DNA of 8,599 bases. Source: Planctomycetaceae bacterium (GTDB lineage: Bacteria; Planctomycetota; Planctomycetia; Pirellulales; Thermoguttaceae). The notes beneath the pieces were generated by a model. That model was not told the origin of the DNA and did not search any database. It saw only the letters and a program-made list of their open reading frames with translations. Of the stretch, positions 1-6,108 are shown piece by piece. The first letter of the stretch is position 1, and the number at the start of each line of letters is the position of its first letter. The translations under genes and the position numbers were made by a program. Location: contig WRMR01000195.1 in NCBI GenBank assembly GCA_009776995.1, forward strand, positions 1 to 8,599, in the 5' to 3' direction.

Positions 1-9
1 GGGCGGCTA

Positions 10-38
10 ATCATAGCCAAAAGAGGGCTACCTGTCAA
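10..38 (-). promoter_or_regulatory. Leftward sigma-70-type promoter
   Basis: Read on the - strand, a perfect -35 box TTGACA (33-38) is followed by a 17-nt spacer and TATGAT (10-15), five of six matches to the -10 consensus. Transcription would start near the left edge and leave the window, so a divergent gene probably lies to the left. The boxes and spacing are seen directly; promoter activity is inferred. Confidence 0.55.
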
Positions 39-80
39 GGCAGAATGGGAGATTAACAAAAATCACTCACCCTGTCAAGG
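31..80. repeat. 10-bp direct repeat CCTGTCAAGG, two copies 40 bp apart
   Basis: CCTGTCAAGG occurs exactly at 31-40 and 71-80. Each copy contains TTGACA on the - strand. The left copy supplies the -35 box of the leftward promoter at 10-38. The right copy has only a weak -10 (TAATCT, 50-55) at 17-nt spacing. The pair could be tandem promoters or two binding sites of one regulator, about four helical turns apart. The repeat is seen directly; its function is a guess. Confidence 0.5.
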
Positions 81-488
81 GAAATTGTATGCGCAAATTT
101 GAGCAAATACCTTCAACAGTGCCATTGGGTTAAAGACACTTTCTTGGCATCAGGGTACTGCTGGAGCGTTTGTGACTTCTGTGCCGTCTTTGTGGACACG
201 CAAGATTCATCGTTTAAGGCACACGCTCATTCTTTGGCTGTTCCGGGATGACCGCATTCTCGTCCTGCAATAACGAATATCTATCACCCCCGGCGTCATC
301 GGGTGAAGTTTCCCTGGATTGACCAATCATTTCGTGAACACCTGGAAAATTTCAGAAAAAGAATGGTTATCTCAAAAATCATAACCTATCTTTATTTTGT
401 TTAGCGCATATTGCGTGTTTATCCAGGATGATTGCCTGGTGATTTCAAAACAAAAAATATTCCGTGCGGGTTTTGGCTGTTTACTATC
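81..488. other. Non-coding region upstream of cheA, nothing recognised
   Basis: About 400 bp without a supportable gene. All frames are short and resemble no family I know. There is a 6-bp stem TCACCC/GGGTGA (284-289 with 301-306, 11-nt loop) without a T-run, so it is not a convincing terminator. I found no good + strand -35/-10 pair, sigma-54 or sigma-28 site for cheA. The cheA promoter must be here or further left, but I cannot place it. Confidence 0.5.
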
Positions 489-493
489 GGAGG
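489..493 (+). promoter_or_regulatory. Shine-Dalgarno site that fixes the cheA start
   Basis: GGAGG lies 8 nt before the ATG at 502. The reading frame stays open upstream to a TTG at 397, which has no ribosome binding site before it and would add 35 residues with no similarity to an HPt domain. The SD therefore favours the start at 502. Confidence 0.8.
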
Positions 494-501
494 TCGTTTC
501 A

Positions 502-2949
502 ATGAATGACATGTCGTTGATTGTCGAATTTGTTCAGGAAGCTCGTGAGTATATCGACGAAGTGGAACCGACTTTGATTGAAATTTACAACGGCAGCGAC
601 GAATTGGGTGCCATTGACGCCGAGTTGATCAATTCGGTGTTTCGCTTGTTTCATTCCATGAAGGGAAGTGCCGGGTTTCTTGCCCTGGACACAATCGCGG
701 GCGTCACGCATGAAGCGGAAACGCTTTTGGACAAAATTCGCAACGGAAAATTGAACCTCACCGTGGAAATCACGGCAACTCTGTGCAAAGCCCTCGATTT
801 GTTCCGCGAAATGCTCGATAAAATTGCGGAAACCGGCGAAGACACGGGGTTTGAATCACCAGCCGGAGTTCTCATTGAAAAACTCAAGGCGCATTCGGAA
901 GGAAAGATTCCGGATGGGCTTCAAACTTCAGACTCCAATCTTCAGGAAGGAGTTTCGACGACAATTCCTGAAGTCCGAAGTCCGGAGTCTGAAGCCTCTT
1001 CCGAATCCTTTCCTGCCGACGAACCCGAACTGGAAAGCCGCAACATTCAGCTTTCACCGGAAATGCGGTTCGGCTTTGTTCAGGAGGGCAACGAGCAAAT
1101 TGACGGCGTGGAACAGTCGCTCCTGAAGGTTCTCGAAGACCGGTTGAATGCCGACGAGTATCTCAAGGAAGCTTTCCGCAACATTCACAGCTTCAAAGGC
1201 AACTGCGGTTTCATGGGATTCGTTGACCTGGAGCGGCTGAGTCACGCGATGGAAACGTTTCTCGACATGCTTCGTATGGGGGTCGTGCCATCGGAGAATG
1301 AGAATATCAGTCGGCTTTTGAGTTTACTGGACGTCTTGCATGAAGGCGTCACATCCGTCGAATCCGGCAACAGTGGAAATCTCCCCGGCTGTGAGGCTCA
1401 CGTCAAAACGCTCAACGACATCATGATGATCGACCACGAAGACGAGGGATCAAAGCCGCAAAACGAAACCGCCGTTCCGTCGGGACAGCCGCAAAACGAC
1501 ACTCCCGCCGTTTCCGACCGGCCGGAGACAGCAACGTCCAAACCGGATGTGTCAGCATCGCCGGGCAATGTCCAGACGGCAGGCAAAGCGGCGGCAAAAA
1601 CGCCGTCGAAACAGGATATTCGCGTTGATTTGCACAAACTGGACAGCCTCATTGATTTGGTCGGGGAACTGGTCATTGCCGAATCTATGGTGACGCGATG
1701 TCCTGCCGTGGCCCATGTCGAAAACGAGTATTACAATCGGGCCAAGCACCAGTTGCGGCGGATTTGCGACGACCTGAAGGATGTGGCCATGTCGGTGCGA
1801 ATGATTCCGCTCTCGGCGACGTTTCGCAAAATGGTGCGTCTCGTCCATGACCTGGCGACCAAGTCGGGCAAGAAGATCAAGTTGAACATCGTCGGCGAAG
1901 AGACCGAAGTGGACAAAACGGTCATTGAACAGATCGCTGATCCTCTCGTGCATATCGTGCGCAACAGTTGCGATCACGGGATCGAGAAACCGGAAGAACG
2001 CATTGCCGGCGGCAAGCCGGATACAGGCATCGTCACGCTGGAAGGCCGTCACGAAGGCGGCGAGGTCTGGATACTGATCCGGGACGACGGACACGGTTTG
2101 AACCGGGAACGAATTTTGGCCAAGGCACTGGAGAAGGGTATTGTCGGTCAGGAAGCGAGGGAATGGCCCGATGAAAGGATTTATCGTCTGGTTTTTGAGG
2201 CCGGTTTTTCGACGGCGGAAAAAATCACCGACATTTCCGGTCGCGGCGTCGGCATGGATGTGGTGCGGAAAAACATCGAAAAACTCAATGGACGCATCGA
2301 CATCCAAAGCGTCGAGGGCAAAGGTTCGACTTTCATTTTGCGGATTCCGCTCACGCTGGCGATCATTGACGCGATGCTTGTGCGGGTCGGGACGGCAAAA
2401 TACATGATTCCGACGCTGTCGATTCTTGAAAGCCTCGTGCCGGTCTCGAAACAGGTCACTGTGACGCCTGACGGCAAGGAGATTTTGCGGCTCCGCGACG
2501 AAATGATCCCGATTATCCGATTGTATGACATTTTCAATCAACAGGGCGACTCGGAACGCTTGAAAGACGGCATTTTGGTCGTCGCGGAGGAATCGGGGCA
2601 ATCGTTTGCGATTTTTGTCGATGAGATCGTCGGCCAACAGCAGGCGGTCATCAAGGGGTTGCCCGACTATATCGGACGGGCGGAAGGTTTTTCCGGTTGC
2701 ACGATTCTCGGCGACGGGACGGTCAGCCTCATCATCGACATTGGAACCCTCAGCCAGATGCGGGGAACCTTTGCCGCGTCAACCTGCCACAAAGAGATGT
2801 ATTGGGATGATGCTTACCAACATCACGGAGAAGAGAAGATCGGCCCTCCGAATTTTCTTTCGACGCCTGAGACATTGGATAATCTCTCACCGGAGGATGT
2901 CTCCTGGGAAATGCTGGAAGCCTCTGTGGGGATGGTGGCATGTGATTAG
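502..2949 (+). CDS. cheA: Chemotaxis sensor histidine kinase CheA with two HPt domains
   Basis: CheA is the cytoplasmic kinase of receptor arrays; it autophosphorylates and passes phosphate to CheY and CheB. The 815-residue protein has these parts in order: HPt1 (about 1-105, phospho-acceptor His51 in FHSMKGSAGF); an acidic linker; HPt2 (about 188-290, His229 in IHSFKGNCGF); a Pro/Ala/Thr-rich linker (about 295-372); a dimerisation domain (from 373); an HATPase domain with N box HIVRNSCDHGIE (from 484), G1 DDGHG (528-532), F box FEAGFSTAE and G2 GRGVGMD (from 580); and a CheW-like domain (about 615-753). A 62-residue tail of no known family follows. No typical CheY-binding P2 domain is evident; the second HPt lies where P2 would be expected. 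A palindromic repeat and a small tandem repeat lie in the two linkers. It is the first gene of the cluster, 122 bp before cheR. The family call is certain; the role of each HPt is inferred. Confidence 0.97.
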   Translation: MNDMSLIVEFVQEAREYIDEVEPTLIEIYNGSDELGAIDAELINSVFRLFHSMKGSAGFLALDTIAGVTHEAETLLDKIRNGKLNLTVEITATLCKALDLFREMLDKIAETGEDTGFESPAGVLIEKLKAHSEGKIPDGLQTSDSNLQEGVSTTIPEVRSPESEASSESFPADEPELESRNIQLSPEMRFGFVQEGNEQIDGVEQSLLKVLEDRLNADEYLKEAFRNIHSFKGNCGFMGFVDLERLSHAMETFLDMLRMGVVPSENENISRLLSLLDVLHEGVTSVESGNSGNLPGCEAHVKTLNDIMMIDHEDEGSKPQNETAVPSGQPQNDTPAVSDRPETATSKPDVSASPGNVQTAGKAAAKTPSKQDIRVDLHKLDSLIDLVGELVIAESMVTRCPAVAHVENEYYNRAKHQLRRICDDLKDVAMSVRMIPLSATFRKMVRLVHDLATKSGKKIKLNIVGEETEVDKTVIEQIADPLVHIVRNSCDHGIEKPEERIAGGKPDTGIVTLEGRHEGGEVWILIRDDGHGLNRERILAKALEKGIVGQEAREWPDERIYRLVFEAGFSTAEKITDISGRGVGMDVVRKNIEKLNGRIDIQSVEGKGSTFILRIPLTLAIIDAMLVRVGTAKYMIPTLSILESLVPVSKQVTVTPDGKEILRLRDEMIPIIRLYDIFNQQGDSERLKDGILVVAEESGQSFAIFVDEIVGQQQAVIKGLPDYIGRAEGFSGCTILGDGTVSLIIDIGTLSQMRGTFAASTCHKEMYWDDAYQHHGEEKIGPPNFLSTPETLDNLSPEDVSWEMLEASVGMVACD
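926..994. repeat. Nested palindrome inside cheA, copy 1 of a dispersed repeat
   Basis: The outer arms CTTCAGACTCC (926-936) and GGAGTCTGAAG (984-994) pair perfectly over 11 bp. Inside them CTTCAGGAA (940-948) and TTCCTGAAG (965-973) pair perfectly over 9 bp. The element is read in frame as part of the acidic linker between HPt1 and HPt2. It aligns over about 50 bp with the element at 5034-5095, sharing TTCCTGAAG, GTCCG and AGTCTGAAGCC blocks. It looks like a REP-like dispersed repeat that entered a tolerant linker. Confidence 0.75.
1454..1519 (+). repeat. Two-copy 33-bp tandem repeat in the second cheA linker
   Basis: AGCCGCAAAACGA occurs at 1454-1466 and again at 1487-1499, and the following bases are also related. 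It encodes two versions of a PQN(E/D)T..AV.S peptide in the linker before the dimerisation domain. The period is 11 codons, so the frame is kept. This is probably slippage or duplication in a flexible, weakly constrained linker. Confidence 0.55.
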
Positions 2950-3071
2950 TGAACAATGATTAGTTGCCAGCATAGTTACAAGGCCGTTTGCCATTCACCC
3001 TTACCCCCTAACTCCAAACTTTCCCGCCCTTTGCCACCCGCCAATGACCCTTAACCCCGAAGGCTCCTGAC
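2950..3071. other. C-rich, G-poor spacer between cheA and cheR
   Basis: Over 2991-3058 there are about 35 C and only 4 G in 68 bases on the coding strand. It contains an imperfect 18-bp direct repeat (2991-3008 and 3041-3058, 15 of 18 matches, exactly 50 bp apart) and TTTGCCA twice (2987, 3030). TGATTAG occurs twice at the 5' end, the first copy overlapping the cheA stop. Such C>G RNA is typical of Rho loading sites, so it could set polarity between cheA and the rest; this is inference. The bases GAAGG at 3059-3063 serve as the cheR ribosome binding site. Confidence 0.4.
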
Positions 3072-3923
3072 ATGAGCATGACATCATCCACTGACTCCGG
3101 CATGTTGCACATCTCCGACAAGGAGTTTCAGGCAATACGTGACCTGGTTTACGACCGGTTCGGAATCAACCTGACCATCGAAAAGAAAACCATGGTTGTC
3201 GGACGGTTGCAAAAGATATTGCGTACGCGCGGGTTCAACACATTCCATGAATATTACCTGTACCTGGTCGAGGACAGAACCAATCAGGCAATCGGCGAGC
3301 TGGCCAATCAGATTACGACAAATCACACATTTTTTTATCGTGAGTCGGAACACTTCGAGTATTTCATGAAGACGATCCTGCCGGAGATCGTTGCAAGGAA
3401 AAAACAAACGAACAGTAAGGATTTGCGTATCTGGTGCGCGGCGGCGTCCAGCGGTGAGGAACCATACAATATCATCATGTGCATGATGGAATATTTCGGC
3501 AAGGACTATTCCCTTTGGGATGCCGGTTTGCTGGGAACGGATATTTCCGACAAGGCACTCAAGGCGGCAAAACAGGCGGTTTATGAACCATATCGCGTAC
3601 AGACACTGCCGGAAACTTACAAGAAGAAATATTTTCATCGCGCCGGGGAAAACTGGGCCGTCAACGACAACGTCAAAAAAGAGCTGACCTTGCGGAGTTT
3701 CAACCTAATGAACAAAAAGATGCCGTTCAAGAAACCCTTTGACTGCATCTGGTGCCGAAACGTGATGATTTATTTCGACAACGAAACCAAACGGGAACTC
3801 GTCGGACGTTTGTACGGCCAGACGGCACCGGGCGGCTATCTTTTGATCGGTCACTCGGAAAGCCTCGGACGCGATTCGACACAATGGAAATACATCTGTC
3901 CGGCAGTGTATAAGAAGGAATAA
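3072..3923 (+). CDS. cheR: Chemotaxis receptor methyltransferase CheR
   Basis: CheR transfers methyl groups from S-adenosylmethionine to glutamates of chemoreceptors, raising kinase activity during adaptation. The 283-residue protein has the usual length and both expected parts: a helical N-terminal domain (about 12-85) ending in the family signature TTNHTFFYRE (82-91, with His where Glu is common), then a Rossmann-like methyltransferase domain. Visible motifs are the SAM-binding loop LRIWCAAASSGEEP (118-131), GTDISDKAL (155-163), FDCIWCRNVMIYFD (223-236) and PGGYLLIGHSESL (253-265). The start is supported by GAAGG (3059-3063), 8 nt upstream. The gene ends one base before the cheB ATG, so the two are probably translationally coupled and made together, as fits their opposing activities. 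Confidence 0.97.
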   Translation: MSMTSSTDSGMLHISDKEFQAIRDLVYDRFGINLTIEKKTMVVGRLQKILRTRGFNTFHEYYLYLVEDRTNQAIGELANQITTNHTFFYRESEHFEYFMKTILPEIVARKKQTNSKDLRIWCAAASSGEEPYNIIMCMMEYFGKDYSLWDAGLLGTDISDKALKAAKQAVYEPYRVQTLPETYKKKYFHRAGENWAVNDNVKKELTLRSFNLMNKKMPFKKPFDCIWCRNVMIYFDNETKRELVGRLYGQTAPGGYLLIGHSESLGRDSTQWKYICPAVYKKE

Positions 3924-3924
3924 C

Positions 3925-4974
3925 ATGGGAAATCAAGCACGCGTACTCGTCGTTGACGATTCGTTACTCGTTCGGCAGATTTTATCGCAAGGTCTGCAGG
4001 AAGACCCGGATATTATGGTGGTGGCGATGGCCGGCGACCCTTATGCGGCTCGCGATGCCATCTCCGTGCATAAGCCGAATGTTTTGACGCTGGACGTGGA
4101 AATGCCGAAAATGGACGGCGTCGAATTTCTGAAGAAGATGATGCCACAATGTCCGATTCCGGTCGTCATGGTCAGCAGCCTGACCGAACGGGGACAGAAG
4201 ATTACGATGGACGCACTGGACGCGGGTGCCGTCGATTTCGTGGCCAAGCCGAAGGCAAATGTCGCGGCCGGCTTGACGAAAATGATGGGGGAATTGCGGG
4301 AAAAAGTCAAGACGGCTTCGACGGTCAACGTGTCGCGTTGGCTCAACCGCAGCCCCCGTCCCGCGACATCAGTCACCAAAGGCGATAGCGGCAAACGGGT
4401 TGCTTCGAAACGCCTGATTGCCATCGGCGCATCGACCGGCGGAACAGAGGCGATCAAGGACGTATTAACAACGTTTACGCCCGACATGCCGGGAACGGTC
4501 ATCGTCCAACACATGCCGCCGGGTTTTACTCGCATGTTCGCCGAACGTTTGAACGGACTTTGCAGTGTCGTGGTCAAAGAAGCGGCCCACGGGGATTTGA
4601 TCTGCGACGGTCATGTGTCGATTGCACCGGGTGGAAAGCAACTGGAGGTGATCCGGTCGCCGCAGGGTTATGTGGTTCGTGTTTTCGACGGTGCGGAAGT
4701 GTGCGGGCATCGCCCTTCAGTCGAAGTCATGATGCAGTCGGTCGCGAAAAACGTGGGCCGCAATGCGGTCGGCGCGATGTTGACCGGCATGGGAGGCGAC
4801 GGCGCAACGGGCATGAAAGCGATGCGCGACGCCGGGGCAAGGTGTATTGCCCAGGACGAAGCATCGTGCGTCGTGTTTGGGATGCCGTGCAAGGCACTGG
4901 AAAGCGGCGGTGCGGAACGGGCCGTGCCCTTGCGGGACATCACGCGAACCTTGAAATCCCTGTTGTCCCGTTAA
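3925..4974 (+). CDS. cheB: Chemotaxis receptor methylesterase/deamidase CheB
   Basis: CheB removes methyl groups from receptor glutamates and deamidates glutamines; phosphorylation by CheA activates it, closing the adaptation loop. The 349-residue protein has an N-terminal receiver (about 5-120) with acidic pair Asp11/Asp12, phospho-acceptor Asp57 (LTLDVEMPKMDG), Ser84 and Lys108. A linker (about 121-160) joins it to the methylesterase domain (about 162-345). The catalytic triad is visible as Ser170 (GASTGG), His196 (QHMPPGF) and Asp292 (TGMGGDG), each six residues beyond the Salmonella positions 164, 190 and 286. The start lies 1 nt after the cheR stop, with the SD AAGGAA (3915-3920) inside the end of cheR. 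There is no sign of truncation. The following gap to cheD holds a palindromic repeat. Confidence 0.97.
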   Translation: MGNQARVLVVDDSLLVRQILSQGLQEDPDIMVVAMAGDPYAARDAISVHKPNVLTLDVEMPKMDGVEFLKKMMPQCPIPVVMVSSLTERGQKITMDALDAGAVDFVAKPKANVAAGLTKMMGELREKVKTASTVNVSRWLNRSPRPATSVTKGDSGKRVASKRLIAIGASTGGTEAIKDVLTTFTPDMPGTVIVQHMPPGFTRMFAERLNGLCSVVVKEAAHGDLICDGHVSIAPGGKQLEVIRSPQGYVVRVFDGAEVCGHRPSVEVMMQSVAKNVGRNAVGAMLTGMGGDGATGMKAMRDAGARCIAQDEASCVVFGMPCKALESGGAERAVPLRDITRTLKSLLSR

Positions 4975-5033
4975 ATTGCAGAGAACGATTCAATGATGGT
5001 TCACCATGACGAACAATAGGCGTCGAACATCAT

Positions 5034-5095
5034 GCTTCAGATTTCAGGCGGGTTCAGCGACTCTTTCCTGAAGCCTGACGTCCGAAGTCTGAAGC
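5034..5095. repeat. Nested palindrome upstream of cheD, copy 2 of the dispersed repeat
   Basis: The outer arms GCTTCAGA (5034-5041) and TCTGAAGC (5088-5095) pair perfectly over 8 bp. The inner arms TTCAGG (5043-5048) and CCTGAA (5067-5072) pair over 6 bp. Both the nested layout and much of the sequence match the copy in cheA at 926-994. It ends 20 bp before the cheD ATG, so a folded mRNA hairpin here could influence cheD translation. It is translated only if the doubtful upstream start at 5032 is used. Confidence 0.7.
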
Positions 5096-5115
5096 CCGAT
5101 GCGGGGAAAAATTAT

Positions 5116-5622
5116 ATGCTGACGCAGAATCCGGCAAAACTGACGCTCGGAATCGGGGATATCGGCGCGACAGTGGCGGAAGGAGGGATCATCAAGACGA
5201 TGGCTCTCGGTTCGTGCATTGCGATCATGATCCTGGACCGCAAAACGCGGTGTATCGCAATGGACCACGTTGCGCTCCCGGACTCGTCGGTGTCACCTGA
5301 TCGGGCGAAGGGTTTGCCCGGCTATTTCGCCGACACGGGCATTCCGGTCTTGTTGAAAACCATTCAACGCGTCGCCGGCGGGATTTCGCGACCGACCGAA
5401 CTGATCGTCAAGCTGGCGGGCGGGGCCAATGTGGCGGACCCGAACAATACGTTTAACATCGGCAAACGAAACGCTTTGGCGATCAAGAAGATTCTGTGGC
5501 AACACGGCATGGGGGCAATTGCCGAGGACTTGGGCGGGTTTCACAGCCGCACGGTCACGATGGATCGCGACTCGGGCAAAATCGTACTTTCCTGCCCCGG
5601 CAAAAGTGATTGGTTGTTATAA
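5116..5622 (+). CDS. cheD: Chemoreceptor glutamine deamidase CheD
   Basis: CheD hydrolyses specific receptor glutamines to glutamates and in several bacteria partners with CheC-type phosphatases. With the ATG at 5116 the protein has 168 residues, the usual size. The catalytic Cys34 (LGSCIAI), His51 (MDHVALP) and Thr28 each lie seven residues beyond Thermotoga CheD Cys27, His44 and Thr21. Other family blocks are KLAGGANV, IGKRNALAIKKIL and EDLGGFHSRTV. An in-frame ATG at 5032 would add 28 residues, but almost all of these come from the palindromic repeat; GGGG at 5103-5106 with 9-nt spacing gives a modest SD for 5116. It lies between cheB and cheY, as expected for an adaptation enzyme in this cluster. 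Confidence 0.93.
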   Translation: MLTQNPAKLTLGIGDIGATVAEGGIIKTMALGSCIAIMILDRKTRCIAMDHVALPDSSVSPDRAKGLPGYFADTGIPVLLKTIQRVAGGISRPTELIVKLAGGANVADPNNTFNIGKRNALAIKKILWQHGMGAIAEDLGGFHSRTVTMDRDSGKIVLSCPGKSDWLL

Positions 5623-5671
5623 ATTGTCTCATTCCCATTCAAAGAGCAGGGATCAACAAGGAAACAGTCAG

Positions 5672-6064
5672 ATGAGTGTCAAGAAAATCGTGATTGCGGA
5701 CGATTCGGCTCTGGCGCGGATGTTTATCCGACGCTGTCTGGAAATCGCCGGTTTGGGGGATTCGGAATTTTACGAAGCCAATGACGGTGCGGAAGCCTTG
5801 CAGCAGTTGAAGGAAGTCAGCGCGGACATGCTGGTCACCGACCTGACGATGCCCAACATGAACGGAATCGAACTGCTCACACGGATTTCGGCCAGTCCGC
5901 GACTTTGCGGGTTGCCGGTCCTTGTCGTGACCAGTGCCGGTAATGACGAGCAACGCAAACGGCTTTACGAACTCGGCGCGACGCAAATTCTTTCCAAACC
6001 GCTCAGTCCCCCGATGCTTGTCGAGGCCATCAACGAGGTCTTCGGCATCAACCAGTCGTTTTGA
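5672..6064 (+). CDS. cheY: Chemotaxis response regulator CheY
   Basis: This is a single-domain receiver that carries the signal from CheA to the motility machinery. The 130 residues form one receiver with all conserved positions: Asp10/Asp11, phospho-acceptor Asp57 (LVTDLTMPNMNG), Thr87 and Lys109 (SKP). No output domain follows. An AAGGA ribosome binding site (5658-5662) lies 9 nt before the ATG. The frame is open far upstream into cheD, but the start at 5672 gives exactly the family length. Its place between cheD and a CheX-like phosphatase supports the chemotaxis role. Whether it acts on a flagellar switch, a type IV pilus or another target cannot be told from this window. Confidence 0.95.
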   Translation: MSVKKIVIADDSALARMFIRRCLEIAGLGDSEFYEANDGAEALQQLKEVSADMLVTDLTMPNMNGIELLTRISASPRLCGLPVLVVTSAGNDEQRKRLYELGATQILSKPLSPPMLVEAINEVFGINQSF

Positions 6065-6108
6065 CAATCCACCGGCCTCTTAACCTTCAACCCGTCAGGG
6101 AACAAATC

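Noticed and set aside
89..133. 14-codon ORF with an AAGGGA ribosome binding site (MRKFEQIPSTVPLG)
   Set aside because: It is very short, has no known relatives and no clear promoter. It could be a leader peptide but one SD match is too little.
144..162. Sigma-54-like site TTGGCAT...TGC
   Set aside because: The GG and GC elements are separated by 12 nt rather than the required 10.
397..501. N-terminal extension of cheA from a TTG at 397
   Set aside because: It has no ribosome binding site and is not like an HPt domain, whereas GGAGG sits 8 nt before the ATG at 502.
1552..2637. 361-codon open frame on the - strand inside cheA
   Set aside because: It is fully antisense to the kinase core of cheA, encodes an Arg/His/Phe-rich protein like no family I know, and is explained as a shadow of biased codon use.
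5429..5671. Upstream extension of the cheY frame into cheD
   Set aside because: The extension is in a different frame of cheD and has no receiver-like sequence. The ATG at 5672 has a good SD and gives the family length.
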